From Blastobasis lacticolella (Eukaryota; Arthropoda; Insecta; Lepidoptera; Blastobasidae), in the NCBI GenBank assembly GCA_905147135.1, contig LR990057.1:2666001-2730000 (forward strand): a stretch of 64,000 nt of DNA, written 5' to 3'. Below the pieces are notes generated by a model that saw only the letters and a program-made list of their open reading frames with translations, was not told the origin of the DNA and did not search any database. Each line of letters starts with the position of its first letter. Within the stretch, counting starts at the first letter, position 1. The translations under genes and the position numbers were made by a program. Shown here one piece after another: positions 52,574 through 63,767 of the stretch.

Positions 52574-53638
52574 ATGCTTATCTTTACTGCTGAATCTGGC
52601 AGCGACAGTGACAGTTCCACAAATCTTGTTGTTCATGATCAGTTGAATGTCACCCTCTCCTCTTTCCCTAACAACCTTAATATTATTCATAATAATGCCC
52701 AGAGCATTCCCTGCCATCACTCTGACCTTTTAGCATCGTTCAGCGGCAGTCCTGTTGACGCCATTCTTGTTTCGGAATCTTTTTTGAAGCCCTCTCTGCC
52801 TTCTTCCCAATTCCCAATTTTTAACTTTAAACTTATCCGTAATGACCGTACGGGCAAGGGACACATTCAGTACAGTGCAGACATTCAGTACACACCTAGC
52901 AAGTATGCGAGCTCTGCCGAGCATCTTTTTATTGAGCTGACGGTACACCATAAAAAAGTTCTGCTTGGTGTGGTCTACAATCCCTCACTACATATCGATT
53001 ATTTTAACTCACTTGAAAACCTGCTTAACAACCTTTGTCCTAACTTTGATAATGTTCTCTTATTAGGGGACTTTAACACATGTTTGCTTAAAAATTATGT
53101 TAGGGCCCACAAGCTCCGATCCCTCTTGTCCTCGGTTAACTTGCATATTCTCCCACTTTCTGCTACCCATCACTCTTCTAACTGTACTCCTTCTCTCTTA
53201 GATCTCATAATAACATCCTCCATTGATAAAATCTCTACTTTTGGTCAGTTTCCTGCTCCCTTTTCCTATCACGACTTAATTTATGTTTCTCTTAAAATTG
53301 TTATCCCTAAACCTAAACCAAAGTACCTGTTTTAGCGTAATTACAGGGGTATTGACTTGGAGGCATTGAAGCGTGAATTTGCTAGTACAGACTGGAACCC
53401 TATATTTGACGCTGACCACATTGACGTGAAAGTCCAGGAGTTTGAGTCCCGTATCTTTAAGATTTTTGACGCTCACGCCTCCGTCAGGAGAGTTAAGATT
53501 AAGCAAGTGCCTGCTCCGTGGTTATGTCAGGAAATTAGGGATTTTATGTCCAAGCGTGACAGCGCTTGACGGCGCTATAGGAAAAATCCTTCAGCTTAAA
53601 ATTTTGAACGATTCAAATATTTTCGAAATTATTGCAGT
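52574..53638 (+). pseudogene. LINE B copy 1, endonuclease part
   Basis: Same endonuclease as at 42834 but with a 15-bp in-frame deletion near 52893 (IQYTPSKYAS in place of the longer IVSAS form). It carries the shared TAG at 53333-53335 and a second stop after MSKRDSA (53567-53569). The frame stays recognisable to 53638, where a 1.16-kb insertion interrupts it. Catalytic residues (NNAQS, SESFL, GDFN, YHD) are present, but the protein is not continuous. Confidence 0.88.
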
Positions 53639-54801
53639 TATTAGAAAGGGGTTTATAGAGTGTACAGATATTGGTTGTGAATTTAAGCATTTAGAATATA
53701 TTAATTATGGTGGCCTAGTATTTTATCGAAAACAGAGTGGAAAGCTTAATGAAATAAAAATAGGGCACATCAGTTTTTTTTTTTTTATGTCATACGGTAG
53801 GCAAACAGGCAAGCGGGCCACCTTATGGAAAGTGGTCACCACTGCCTATAGACATTAGCAACACCAAGAGTATCGCTAATGCGTTGCCCACCTCTATAAC
53901 ACGTTGCTCTGGCAGCAAAAAGCAAATGCCACTCCACTGCCAAAGCCACGGTTCCCCAAATCCCTACCCCATGGAGCACTGGAAACCTTACTCACCGGCA
54001 GAAACACAATACTATTTAAAAGAGTATTATTTAGCTGCGATATTCTGTAAGGTACTGTACTTCCCCAGTCGGGCGGCTCCAATTCGAACGAGATACCCCG
54101 CTATGCCCTACCTCTCTTAAGTTAAATATAAATAGCAATTTATTAAGGGAAGGTAAAGCATATTTAAACACACAGATTAGATCAAATTAGATAAGATATT
54201 ATATTATAGGATAGGCAATCATAGCAAACAATGTTACATGGGAAATATAATAATATATTATGGACATAATAAAATATGGCAATATACTTATATATCCCTT
54301 AAAAATGGGACACTGGTATTACGTACGATTCAATAAATAACCGATTAAATAAATTAAACTAACACAAAATATAAAGCAAAAATAATACAATGCAAGTTTG
54401 TACTTAACTCTGTGCCGGATCTGGAGCAAAAAGCCCCTCCCAGTCTCTCGACTGTGTTTATATAGCCAACATTTGAACGGAAATCGACTACATTTCAACC
54501 AATGACAGCACGTTGAATAATTCTAATTAACTATGAAATATTGTGCAAAGATACAAACCAACAACATAAAATAGCTCTTAAAACTATTTTTAATAATTAT
54601 AAGATAAATTACATGTTAAGAAACTTAAATTTTAGTTAATTAGTACTGAATGTACTTCAAGATTTAAAATCGTTTAGGAATATCTTACGTTCGTTCAGAA
54701 ATGTTTATATATTTATTTGGCTATGTTATTTATTTATAATTACGATAGTTTTACAATCAAATACCAATTAAAAATACTCTATAATACCATATAATATAAC
54801 A
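53639..54801. mobile_element. 1163-bp insertion within LINE B copy 1
   Basis: Absent from LINE B copy 2 at 59101, where sequence runs directly from GAAATTATTGCAGT to CGTCTGTGTAAAG. The tetranucleotide CAGT is present on both sides (53635-53638, 54802-54805), a possible target duplication. Inside, a LINE H tail lies in minus orientation (about 53773-53890), and the rest is AT-rich without recognised coding. The origin is unknown. Confidence 0.7.
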
Positions 54802-56617
54802 CAGTCGTCTGTGTAAAGATACCAAGAGGCGCTACATTCATAGTACTATCGCTGGTTCTTCCGCCGCGAAGGTTTGGACGTTTCTAAGATCATTGGGTAT
54901 TGGTAGATCTTCTGTTTCTCTTGATGGTTCTACTATAGATTTAAATGCGCTCAACACCCATCTTTCTACTCCACCAGTGACCTTAGATGCTAATGCCAAA
55001 TATTGCACCATAACGCGGCTTAATAATCAGCCTCTTCCTTCCTGTTCTTCTTTCTGTTTTTCGCCTGTCGCTGAGGGGGAAGTTTGGAAGCACATTAAAT
55101 CTATCACTTCCAATGCTGTGGGCAATGATAATGTTTGTTCCCGTATGATCTCCCTCCTACTCCCGGAACTCCTACCTATTCATCATCTCACTCATATTTT
55201 TAATCATTCCCTGGTACCGAGTTCATTCCCCACGTCTTGGAAACAAGCAAACGTTATTCCACTTCCAAAAATCTCCAACCCGTCCTCCTTTTCCAGTCTC
55301 CGCCCTATATCTCTGTTGCCCTTTCTCTCCAAGATCCTCGAACACATTGTCCACAAGCAGCTTTCTGAGCATTTAACGTCAAATTCTCTCCTTCCAGTCG
55401 GGCTTTCGGCCTGGCCATAGTATTGTTAGAGCGCTACTAAAAGTCACGGACGATATACGCAGTGCCATGGAAAACAAGTTTCTGACGATTCTGGTGCTGC
55501 TCGATTTTAGTAGTGAATTCAACTCTTTTGATTTCGACGTTCTCATTGATACTCTACGCTCACATAATATTTCCCCCTCAGCGATAGCGTGGCTCGACTC
55601 ATACCTGCGTGGCCGCTCGCAGCGGGTCTGCCTTGACGAGGTCTCCTCTGATTGGTGCGATCTTTTTGCGGGTGTACCGCAGGGCGGTGTCATATCTCCC
55701 CTTTTGTTTTGTCTTTTTTAATTAACACTGTTACTTCTATTATTTCTTCCCTCTTTCATCTCTACGCAGACGATCTGCAAGTATATTAGCACTTTAAGGT
55801 AGAAGATATTGGGGATGCTTTCACAAGCATTAACGCTGACCTTCAACGCATTTCAGACTGGGCCAAATCCTTTGGCTTGTTAAACCCAATTAAATCACAG
55901 GCTGTATTAATCGGCAGTCCTTATATGTGTAGACAACTGCGAGGCAACTCTAATATTTATCAGATTCTTTTTGACGGTGTCCCTATTCCGCTCTGTAAAG
56001 CTGCGAAAAACCTTGGAGTGATATTTGACTCTAACTTATCTTGGGTCTCTCACGTCAATGAGGTTAGCAAAAAACTTCATTACTCATTTCATTCAATTAA
56101 ATGCTTTCAACGTTTTCTACCCCTGAAAACTAAAATTTCCCTCGTTCATACCCTTCTCCTTCCTATCCCAGATTGCGCCGATTCCTGCTATCTGGATGCT
56201 ACTGAGGAGCTATTAAACAAGCTTGAACGTCTCCTAAATTTGTGCATACGCTTCATTTTTGGTCTGCGTAAGTACGACCATATCTCTAGCTTCCGGACAC
56301 AGCTCATGTGGCTCCCGATTCGGCTTCGTAGGAATGCTTGGATCCTTTCTACCCTCTATAACGTCTTTTATAATCCCTCCGCTCCCTCATACCTTCGTGA
56401 ACGTTTCCAATTTTCCCGGTCGCAAGACAAGCCCTGTCGATCCTTCGTTAAATCTATGTTAGACATTCCTCCCCATCACACTGATTTTTTCTTCTACTCA
56501 TTTACTGTCCATGCGACAAGATTGACGAATTCTCTTCCGCATGAAATACGGGATAGCACCTCGATTTTCATTTTCAAGAAACGTGTAAAAGAGCACTACC
56601 TTTCTCTATCTGTCTAA
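54802..56617 (+). pseudogene. LINE B copy 1, reverse transcriptase part
   Basis: Continues the polyprotein: KRRYIHSTIAGSSAAKVWTF, WKQANVIPLPKISNPSSFSS, LRPISLLPFLSKILEHIVHK, FAGVPQGGVISPLLF, catalytic LYADDLQVY, and a CR1-like C-terminus ending LPHEIRDSTSIFIFKKRVKE. Breaks: an 8-bp deletion near 55396, frame loss near 55720, and a stop directly after YADDLQVY (shared with copy 2). The clade is CR1/Jockey superfamily; finer placement is not possible by eye. Confidence 0.88.
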
Positions 56618-56890
56618 TATATGTATGTATATGTATTTGTATGTATACATATACAGAGAGAGAGAGAGAGAGATAGGTATGTATTTATTTATGTATAGTA
56701 TTAGTTAGCATCATTATTTTGTTTTGCTACTGTGCACGTCTTTACTGCATTTAATTGTCACGATCTCTCTGCTGTAGGCCTGCTGGAAGAAATTTCTTTA
56801 TATAAATAAGTTGGCCTGTTGTGTCTGATATATACTTTTGTAACAATCTTGTGTACAATAAATGGTTAAATAAATAAATAAATAAAAAAT
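56618..56890 (+). mobile_element. LINE B 3' untranslated region with (AG)n and TAAA tail
   Basis: Contains a GTATGTATAT-rich stretch, an (AG) run of about 16 bp at 56654-56671 (absent from copy 2), and a terminal AAATAAATAAATAAATAAAA tail. Confidence 0.75.
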
Positions 56891-58082
56891 AAAAAAGTTT
56901 CATTATCGGTGAAGCTAACTTTATAATATCATTTCGGCCATGTAGCCACGTAAGATGGTCCAATATGGAAGTCCAATTTTCACACTGAAAGATTTTATTT
57001 TGTATACAAGATAGGTATTTGACTGCCATCTCACGTGATGTTAAGTGCAGATGCAGTCTACGATGGCGCATACCTGTCTATTAAATACCTATTCACTCTT
57101 GTATTAAAGAGATCCAATTTGTACCGCTCAGGGAAAACATGTGCCGGCAGCGAAATCCAGTTCACATTCCCCCAAGTGTAGTCTGTAGAAAACCGAGATG
57201 ATGTCAGACGAGTCAGAGATGCCACTTTACGGCGGTGATCCAAATCCTGTAGATTTTCCTGCACGAACGGGGGATTGCCTATCAGTTTCTTGTCGCGTCT
57301 CTCAACCGAGTCCAGAGCAGCCAGATAGACCTTGGTAGATTATAAGTGACAACAGTATTCCATGCAAGAGCGAATTTGGGCTTTATATAGTGGCAACCTG
57401 CTCAGATGAGAAATACTGCCTTGCCCTAGAGATTATGCCTATTATAGTTTTTTGGCAGCAGTTTTAGCTATGGACTCGATATAGCCACCAAAGTCAAGCT
57501 TGGACAGCCTGGCTATCACTTATTTATTGGGGCACACCCTCGAAAGTTGGAGTCCGACGGAATGTACTTCTCATGGCAGTGAACAAATCGTCCCAATCAG
57601 AAATATTCTGGAGAGCTTGCTCCGGGCGATCAATGAGCGACTCTCGACAAGACTCGACATCCTCTCTCTTGGCCTTTGCACTGGATGTGGACCTTTTCGT
57701 CACTGTGGTGCCATCTGCATACCCAAAAGCACCGGACACGAGCAGATCAATTACGTTCAACAGGAACAGGGTGTTATGTTCTGTACAGGGTAGTATTCTA
57801 ACGTCCCTAGTTTATCATCGTAGACGTAACCCCAAAGAAAATAATCTGATGGATAACTCCATTGATTGAACAATCTGGATGTCCAACGTTACATTATTCA
57901 TTGATGTTAAATTTTTCCCCCATACAGAATTTTGTTTAGCGCTGAAGCCCACTTTTGGTTCAATGGTTTCGATTTTTGTTAAAATAAACACGCAGCGGCC
58001 ACATGACCGAAATCTTATTCATTCGCTTTCCAATAAGGCAAGTTTCACTGATATTTAAGATATTTTTGTTCGTTATATTTCG
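56891..58082 (-). pseudogene. LINE C remnant, copy 1 (minus strand, tail to tail with LINE B)
   Basis: The minus strand reads LLVSGAFGYADGTTVTKRST, then CRESLIDRPEQALQNISDW, around the RT active site of another Jockey/CR1-type LINE. Gly replaces the second catalytic Asp (YADG rather than YADD). Further on come LDHRRKVASL and LPAHVFPERYKLDLFNTRVN, its C-terminus. It is heavily degraded, with internal deletions. The same remnant recurs at 61220-62405. Confidence 0.8.
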
Positions 58083-58343
58083 AGTAAGCAAAATATGTAA
58101 ACAAGCAAATGCGTCAAACTCCAGTAGCGGTGTGACGATCTGCGCGGGCGCATAGTGTCCGCGGCTAGCAACAGCCGCGCCTCGTGATTGGCCGCGCGTG
58201 GCCGCGCGCTTCACTCCAGTCTTTTGTTCTCGTGCATCTTGCGTTTGGTACAAGATGCATAAGCGAAGCGTTTCTCGCCAAACTGTAAGGCGGTTGCCCA
58301 AGTGCAAACCGCTTGAGCGGATATGCTCAATTAATGTTCGCCA
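58083..58343. other. CpG-rich unique block between the two compound copies
   Basis: Contrasts with its AT-rich surroundings: GCGCGGGCGCATAGTGTCCG, TGATTGGCCGCGCGTGGCCG (a CCAAT-type box), then CTTTTGTTCTCGTGC. A short frame from ATG 58255 ends at a GTAAGG donor-like site. It looks like promoter DNA or the end of an unidentified element. No known gene is recognised. Confidence 0.45.
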
Positions 58344-59100
58344 CAACACTATTGTTAGTGCATCACCTAGCAAGTATTCGAGCTCTGCCGAGCATCTTTT
58401 TATTGAGCTGACGGTACACCATATAAAAATTCTGATTGGTGTGGTCTACAATCCCTTACTACACATCGATTATTTTAACTCGCTTGAAAACCTGTTTAAC
58501 AACCTTTGTCCTAACTTTGATAATGTTCTCTTATTAGGGGACTTTAACACATGTTTGCTCAAAAATGATGTTAGGGCCCACAAGATCCCTCTTGTCCTCG
58601 GTTAACTTGCATATTCTCCCACTTTCTGCTACCCATCACTCTTCTAACTGTACTCCTTCTCTCTTAGATCTCATAATAACATCCTCCATTGATAAAATAT
58701 CTACTTTTGGTCAGTTTCCTGCTCCCTTTTCCTATCACGACTTAATTTATGTTTCTCTTAAAATTGTTATCCCTAAACCTAAACCAAAGTACCTGTTTTA
58801 GCGTAATTTCAGGGGTATTGACTTGGAGGCATCGAAGCGTGAATTTGCTAGTACAGACTGGAACCCTATATTTGACGCTGACCACATTGACGTGAAAGTC
58901 CAGGAGTTTGAGTCCCGTATCTTTAAGATTTTTGACGCTCACGCCCCCGTCAGGAGAGTTAAGATTAAGCAAGTGCCTGCTCCGTGGTTATGTCAGGAAA
59001 TTAGGGATTTCATGTCCAAGCGTGACAGCGCTTGACCGCGCTCTAGGAAAAATCCTTCAGCTTTAAATTTTGAACGATTTAAATATTTTCGAAATTATTG
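58344..59100 (+). pseudogene. LINE B copy 2, 5'-truncated endonuclease part
   Basis: Starts within the endonuclease at the IVSASPSKYSSSAEHLFIEL region, retaining the 15 bp that copy 1 lost. It has its own frameshift near 58586, plus the shared TAG at 58799-58801 and the shared stop after MSKRDSA (59033-59035). Confidence 0.88.
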
Positions 59101-60932
59101 CAGTCGTCTGTGTAAAGATACCAAGAGGCGCTACATTCATAGTACTATCGCTGGTTCTTCCGCCGCGAAGGTATGGACGTTTCTAAGGTCATTGGGCATT
59201 GGTAGATCTTCTGTTTCTCTTGATGGTTCTACTATAGATTTAAATGCGCTCAACACCCATTTTTCTACTCCACCTTAGATAGATAGATAGATTAACTCTT
59301 TATTGCACACTAAATTACAGGAAAGAACATTTAACAGGTCTATTTAAACATTGTGGGCAAAGGCTTAGATGCTAATGCCAAATATTGCACCATAACGCGG
59401 CTTAATAATCAGCCTCTTCCTTTCTGTTTTTCGCCTGTCGCTGAGGGGAAGTTAGGAAGCACATTAAATCTATCACTTCCACTGCTGTGGGCAATGATAA
59501 TGTTTGTTCCCGTATGATCTCTCTCCTACTCCCGGAACTCCTACCTATTCTCACTCATATTTTCAATAATTCCCTGGTATCGAGTTCATTCCCCACGTCT
59601 TGGAAACAAGAAAACGTTATTCCACTTCCAAAAATCTCCAACCCCCCCAATCTCCTTTTCCAGTCTCCGCCCTATATCTCTGTTGCCCTTTCTCTCCAAG
59701 ATCCTCGAACACATTGTCCACAAGCAGCTTTCTAAGCATTTAACGTCAAATTCTCTCCTTTCGTGTTTTCAGTCGGGCTTTCGGCCTGGCCATAGTATTG
59801 TTAGAGCACTACTAAAAGTCACGGACGATATACGCAGTGCCATGGAAAACAAGTCTCTGACGATTCTGGTGCTGCTCGATTTTAGTAGTGCTTTCAACTC
59901 TGTTGATTTCGACGTTCTCATTGATACTCTACGCTCACATAATATTTCCCCCTCAGCGATAGCGTGGTTCGACTCATACCTGCGTAGCCGCTCGCAGCGG
60001 GTCCGCCTTGACGAGGTCTCCTCTGATTGGTGCGATCTTTTTGCGGGTGTACCGCAGGGCGGTGTCATATCTCCCCTTTTGTTTTCTGTTTTCATTAACA
60101 CTGTTACTTCTATTATTTCTTCCCTCTTTCATCTCTACGCAGACGATCTGCAAGTATATTAGCACTTTAAGGTAGAAGATATTGGGGATTCTTTCACAAG
60201 CATTAACGCTGACCTTCAACGCATTTCAGACTGGGCCAAATCCTTTGGCTTATTATTAACCCAATTAAATCACAGGCTGTATTAATCGGCAGCCCTTATA
60301 TGTGTAGACAACTGCGAGGCAACTCTAATATTTATCAGATTCTTTTTGACGGTGTTCCTATTCCGCTCAGTAAAACTGCGAAAAACCTCTCACGTCAATG
60401 ATTTCATTCAATTAAATGCTTCCAACGTTTTCTACCCCTGAAAACTAAAATTTCCCTTGTTCAAACCCTTCTCCTTCCTATCCTAGATTACGCCGTTTCC
60501 TGCTATCTGGATGCCACTGAGGAGCTATTAAACAAGCTTGAACGTCTCCAAAATTTGTGCATGCGCTTCATCTTTGGTCTGCGTAAGTACGACCATATTT
60601 CTAGCTTCCAGACACAGTTTAAGTGGCTCCCGATTCAGCTTCGTAGGAATGCTCGGATCCTTTCTACCCTCTATAACGTCCTTTTTAATCCCTCCGCTCC
60701 CTCATACCTTCTTGAACGTATCCAAATTTCCCGGTCGCAAGACAAGCCCTGTCTATCCTCCGTTAAATCTATGTTAGACATTCCTCCCCATCACACTGAT
60801 TTTTTCTCATACTCATTCACTGTCCATGCGGCAAGATTGTGGAACTCTCTTCCGCATGAAATACGGGATAGCACCTATATTTTCATCTTCAATAAACGTG
60901 TAAAAGAGCACTACCTTTCTCTATCTGTCTAA
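59101..60932 (+). pseudogene. LINE B copy 2, reverse transcriptase part
   Basis: Runs on without the 1.16-kb insertion seen in copy 1. The open stretch 59683-60162 contains FQSGFRPGHSIVRALLKVTD, LLDFSSAFNSVDFDVLID, FAGVPQGGVISPLLFSVFIN and the catalytic LYADDLQVY, followed by the same TAG as copy 1. The thumb has a 40-bp deletion near 60390. The C-terminal frame 60555-60932 ends LWNSLPHEIRDSTYIFIFNK. A small insertion sits at 59275-59360. Confidence 0.88.
59275..59360 (-). mobile_element. Small retro-insertion with GATA-type tail inside LINE B copy 2
   Basis: Copy 1 reads continuously across this point (GTGACCTTAGATGCTAATGC). Here TAGATAGATAGATAGATTAA, then CTCTTTATTGCACAC and about 50 bp more are inserted, and CTTAGATG recurs after the insert. 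Read on the minus strand it is a short retroelement 3' end with a simple-repeat tail. Confidence 0.7.
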
Positions 60933-61219
60933 TGTATGTATGTACATATATGTATTTGTATGTATGAATGTATATGTTTTCAATGTAGGTAGGTATATAG
61001 GTAAGTATTTATTTATGTATAGTATTACTTAGCATCATTATTTTGTTTTGCTACTGTGCACGTGTTTACTGCATTTAATTATCACGATATCTCTGCTGGA
61101 GGCCTGCTGGAAGAAATTTCTTTATAGAAATAAATTGGCCTGTTGTGTCTGATATGTTGTGTAATATACTTTTATAACAATCTTGTGTACAATAAATGGT
61201 TAAATAAATATTAAATAAA
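60933..61219 (+). mobile_element. LINE B copy 2 3' untranslated region
   Basis: Parallel to 56618-56890 but lacking the (AG)n run. It ends with ACAATAAATGGTTAAATAAA. Confidence 0.75.
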
Positions 61220-62405
61220 AAAGTTTTAATATCGGTGAAGATAACTATCATTTCGGCCATGTAGCCACGTAAGATGGTCCAATATGGAAGTCCAATTTTC
61301 ACACATTTCGCAGCAAATAATAACTCAATGAAATATTTTTTTTTTATACAAAATAGGTATTTGACTGCCATCTCACGTGATGTTAAGTGCAGATGCAGTC
61401 TACGATGGCGCATACCTGTCTATTAAATACCTATTCACTCTTGTATTAAAGAGATCCAATTTGTACCACTCAGGGAAAACATGTGCCGGCAGCGAAATCC
61501 AGTCCACATTCCCCCAAGTGTAGTCTGTAGAAAACCGCCAGAGATGCCACTTTACGGCGGTGATCCAAATCCTGTAGATTTTCCTGCACGAACGGGGGAT
61601 TGCCTATCAGTTTCTTGTCGCGTCTCTCAACCGAGTCCAGAGCAGCCAGATAGACCTTGGTAGATTATAAGTGACAACAGTATTCCATGCAAGGGCGAAT
61701 TTGGGCTTTATATAGTGGCAACCTGCTCAGATGAGAAATACTGCCTTGCCCTAGAGATTATGCCTATTATAGTTTTTGGCAGCAGTTTTAGCTATGGACT
61801 CGATATAGCCACCAAAGTCAAGCTTGGACAGCCTGGCTATCACTTATTTATTGGGGCACACCCTCGAAAGTTTGAGTCCGACGGAATGTACTTCTCATGG
61901 CAGTGAACAAATTTTCCCAATCAGAAATATTCTGGAGAGCTTGCTCCGGGCGATCAATGAGCGACTCTCGACAAGACTCGACATCCTCTCTGTTGGCCTT
62001 TGCACTTGATGTGGACCTTTTCGTCACTGTGGTGCCATCTGCATACCCAAAAGCACCGGACACGAGCAGATCAATTACGTTCAACAGGAACAGGGTGTTA
62101 TGTTCTGTACAGGGTAGTATTCTAACGTCCCTAGTTTATCATCGTAGACATAACCCCAAAGAAAATAATCTGTTGGATAACTCCATTGATTGTACAATCT
62201 GGATGTCCAACGTTACATTATTCATTGATGTTAAATTTTTCCCCCATACAGAATTTTGTTTAGCCCTGAAGCCCACTTTTGGTTCAATGGTTTCGATTTT
62301 TGTTAAAATAAACACGCAGCGGCCACATGACCGAAATCTTATTCATTCGCTTTCCAATAAGGCAAGTTTCACTGATATTTAATATATTTTTCTTCGTTAT
62401 ATTTC
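61220..62405 (-). pseudogene. LINE C remnant, copy 2
   Basis: Near-identical to 56891-58082 in the same orientation and at the same distance from LINE B, including the YADG active-site change. Homology ends near 62405, where copy 1 ends near 58082. Confidence 0.82.
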
Positions 62406-62564
62406 AAAGGTTTAATCCTCATCATCTGAGCAGAGGTTGCTACTGTAGGGTTCATCTCTGAACGCGTGCCGTATGCACCCACTTATGTTTCGGGACACTA
62501 TCTCTATCGGTCTATCGGTCAGGCCACAGTCTGCATTCGGCACTCGATCTGCCACCACTGTGTT

Positions 62565-62815
62565 TGACGACCTGAGTGGTTCAATGGTCAACATCTGCCA
62601 CGCAAGAGGTCCCGGTTTCGATTCCCGGCCGGGCAGAAATTGAAATGATGAATTTTAATTTCTGTTATGGGTCTGGGTGTTCTATGTATAATAAGTATGT
62701 ATGTAAAGTATTTTTTTATATCAGTTATCTAGCACCCATAATACAAGCTTTGCTTAGTTTTGGGCTAGATGGCGCTGTGTGAATTTGTCCACGAATATTT
62801 ATTTATTTTATTTAT
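62565..62815 (+). mobile_element. SINE family 2, copy 3
   Basis: The head GAGTGGTTCAATGGTCAACA has a 6-base deletion before the anticodon-like CTGCCACGC and a damaged B-box, GGTTTCGATTCCCGGCC. Body and TTTATT tail are as in copy 1. Confidence 0.82.
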
Positions 62816-63049
62816 TTATGTGACATAGGTTTTAAGACTTTCGTGGTTATTCACTACACTTTCACTACACATGTTTATTTATGTGTTTAACTTTGTAACG
62901 TAACATAATATAACTTAATTGTGACCGTGTTACTTATACTTATTATACAAGTCATTTCTAACATCGTGGTTTTATTAAGTGAATACTCCACTTTACAACA
63001 CAATAAAAAGAGTTAGGGGATCTCTTTATATAACATCAAATCCCTAAAT
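62816..63049 (+). repeat. Probable 5' LTR region of a Gypsy-type element
   Basis: This lies directly before a primer-binding site. A TATA-like CTTTATATAACATC at about 63023-63036 fits an LTR promoter. The LTR start cannot be fixed because the matching 3' LTR is outside the window. Confidence 0.45.
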
Positions 63050-63065
63050 TGGTAACCCCGACGTC
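63050..63065 (+). promoter_or_regulatory. Primer-binding site, tRNA-Trp type
   Basis: TGGTAACCCCGACGTC differs only slightly from TGGTGACCCCGACGTG, the complement of the tRNA-Trp 3' end used by CsRn1-type Gypsy elements. Confidence 0.7.
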
Positions 63066-63767
63066 ATAACGCATAGTACTTGTCATTCGGCAGCAAATCT
63101 TCGAGTCCCAGGAGACCCACTGGTAAAAACCTAGCCTGACGGCCTTAGGTGATTCAGCGAGGTATATCGTGGCGCCTACATCCGCTCCCCACTTCCGGTA
63201 GTCCTTTGCGGGCTGCAAACCAGCCGCCCCAGGATCCTGCCTAACGAAGACGTGTTTACGCCAGCGACGTCCACCCGCTATTCCAGTGTCGTATATAGTG
63301 CAAGTGCAAAAGTGTCAGTGTTATAAATAGTAAAAGAAGTGCGGTTTTAAATTTCAAAACTCGTCGCAAAGGTCGATGCGATCGGGCGATAAGGGTAGTG
63401 GAACCACTTAGCGCCACATGTAAGCGAAAAAACAATACCTACGACACATTCTGACCTAATTTTAAACTAGGAAGTGTTCGTTGATACATATTTTGTTTGT
63501 TTTTATACTTTTGTTTTACTTGTTTTTGCATCATATTTACATTGTAGTTTGCACTAGTAGTAGCACTTTGATTTTTGTCGTCTAAATTAGCGGTTTACAT
63601 TTTTGCCGAAATATCTATTATTATTATTATAGTTTTAATAAATAGGTACTGTATTTTTCGTTGTATGTTTACAACGGATTTAACAGCAATAAGCATTTAT
63701 TTGAACTGTTATTAGTTTCATTAGGTCCATTTCTCTTTGTATACCTATATTTTATAATAGTTTTACA
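63066..63767 (+). other. Leader of Gypsy-type element
   Basis: About 700 bp between the primer-binding site and the gag start, without a long reading frame. It includes a GC-rich part (63180-63300) and an AT-rich part before the ATG. Confidence 0.5.

Noticed and set aside
56654..56671. (AG)n run as a regulatory GAGA site
   Set aside because: It is a simple repeat within a LINE 3' untranslated region, absent from the sister copy.
58198..58605. Fusion gene of the CpG-rich block with LINE B endonuclease
   Set aside because: The frame crosses a clear repeat junction at 58344 and is broken soon after. It is a chance read-through.
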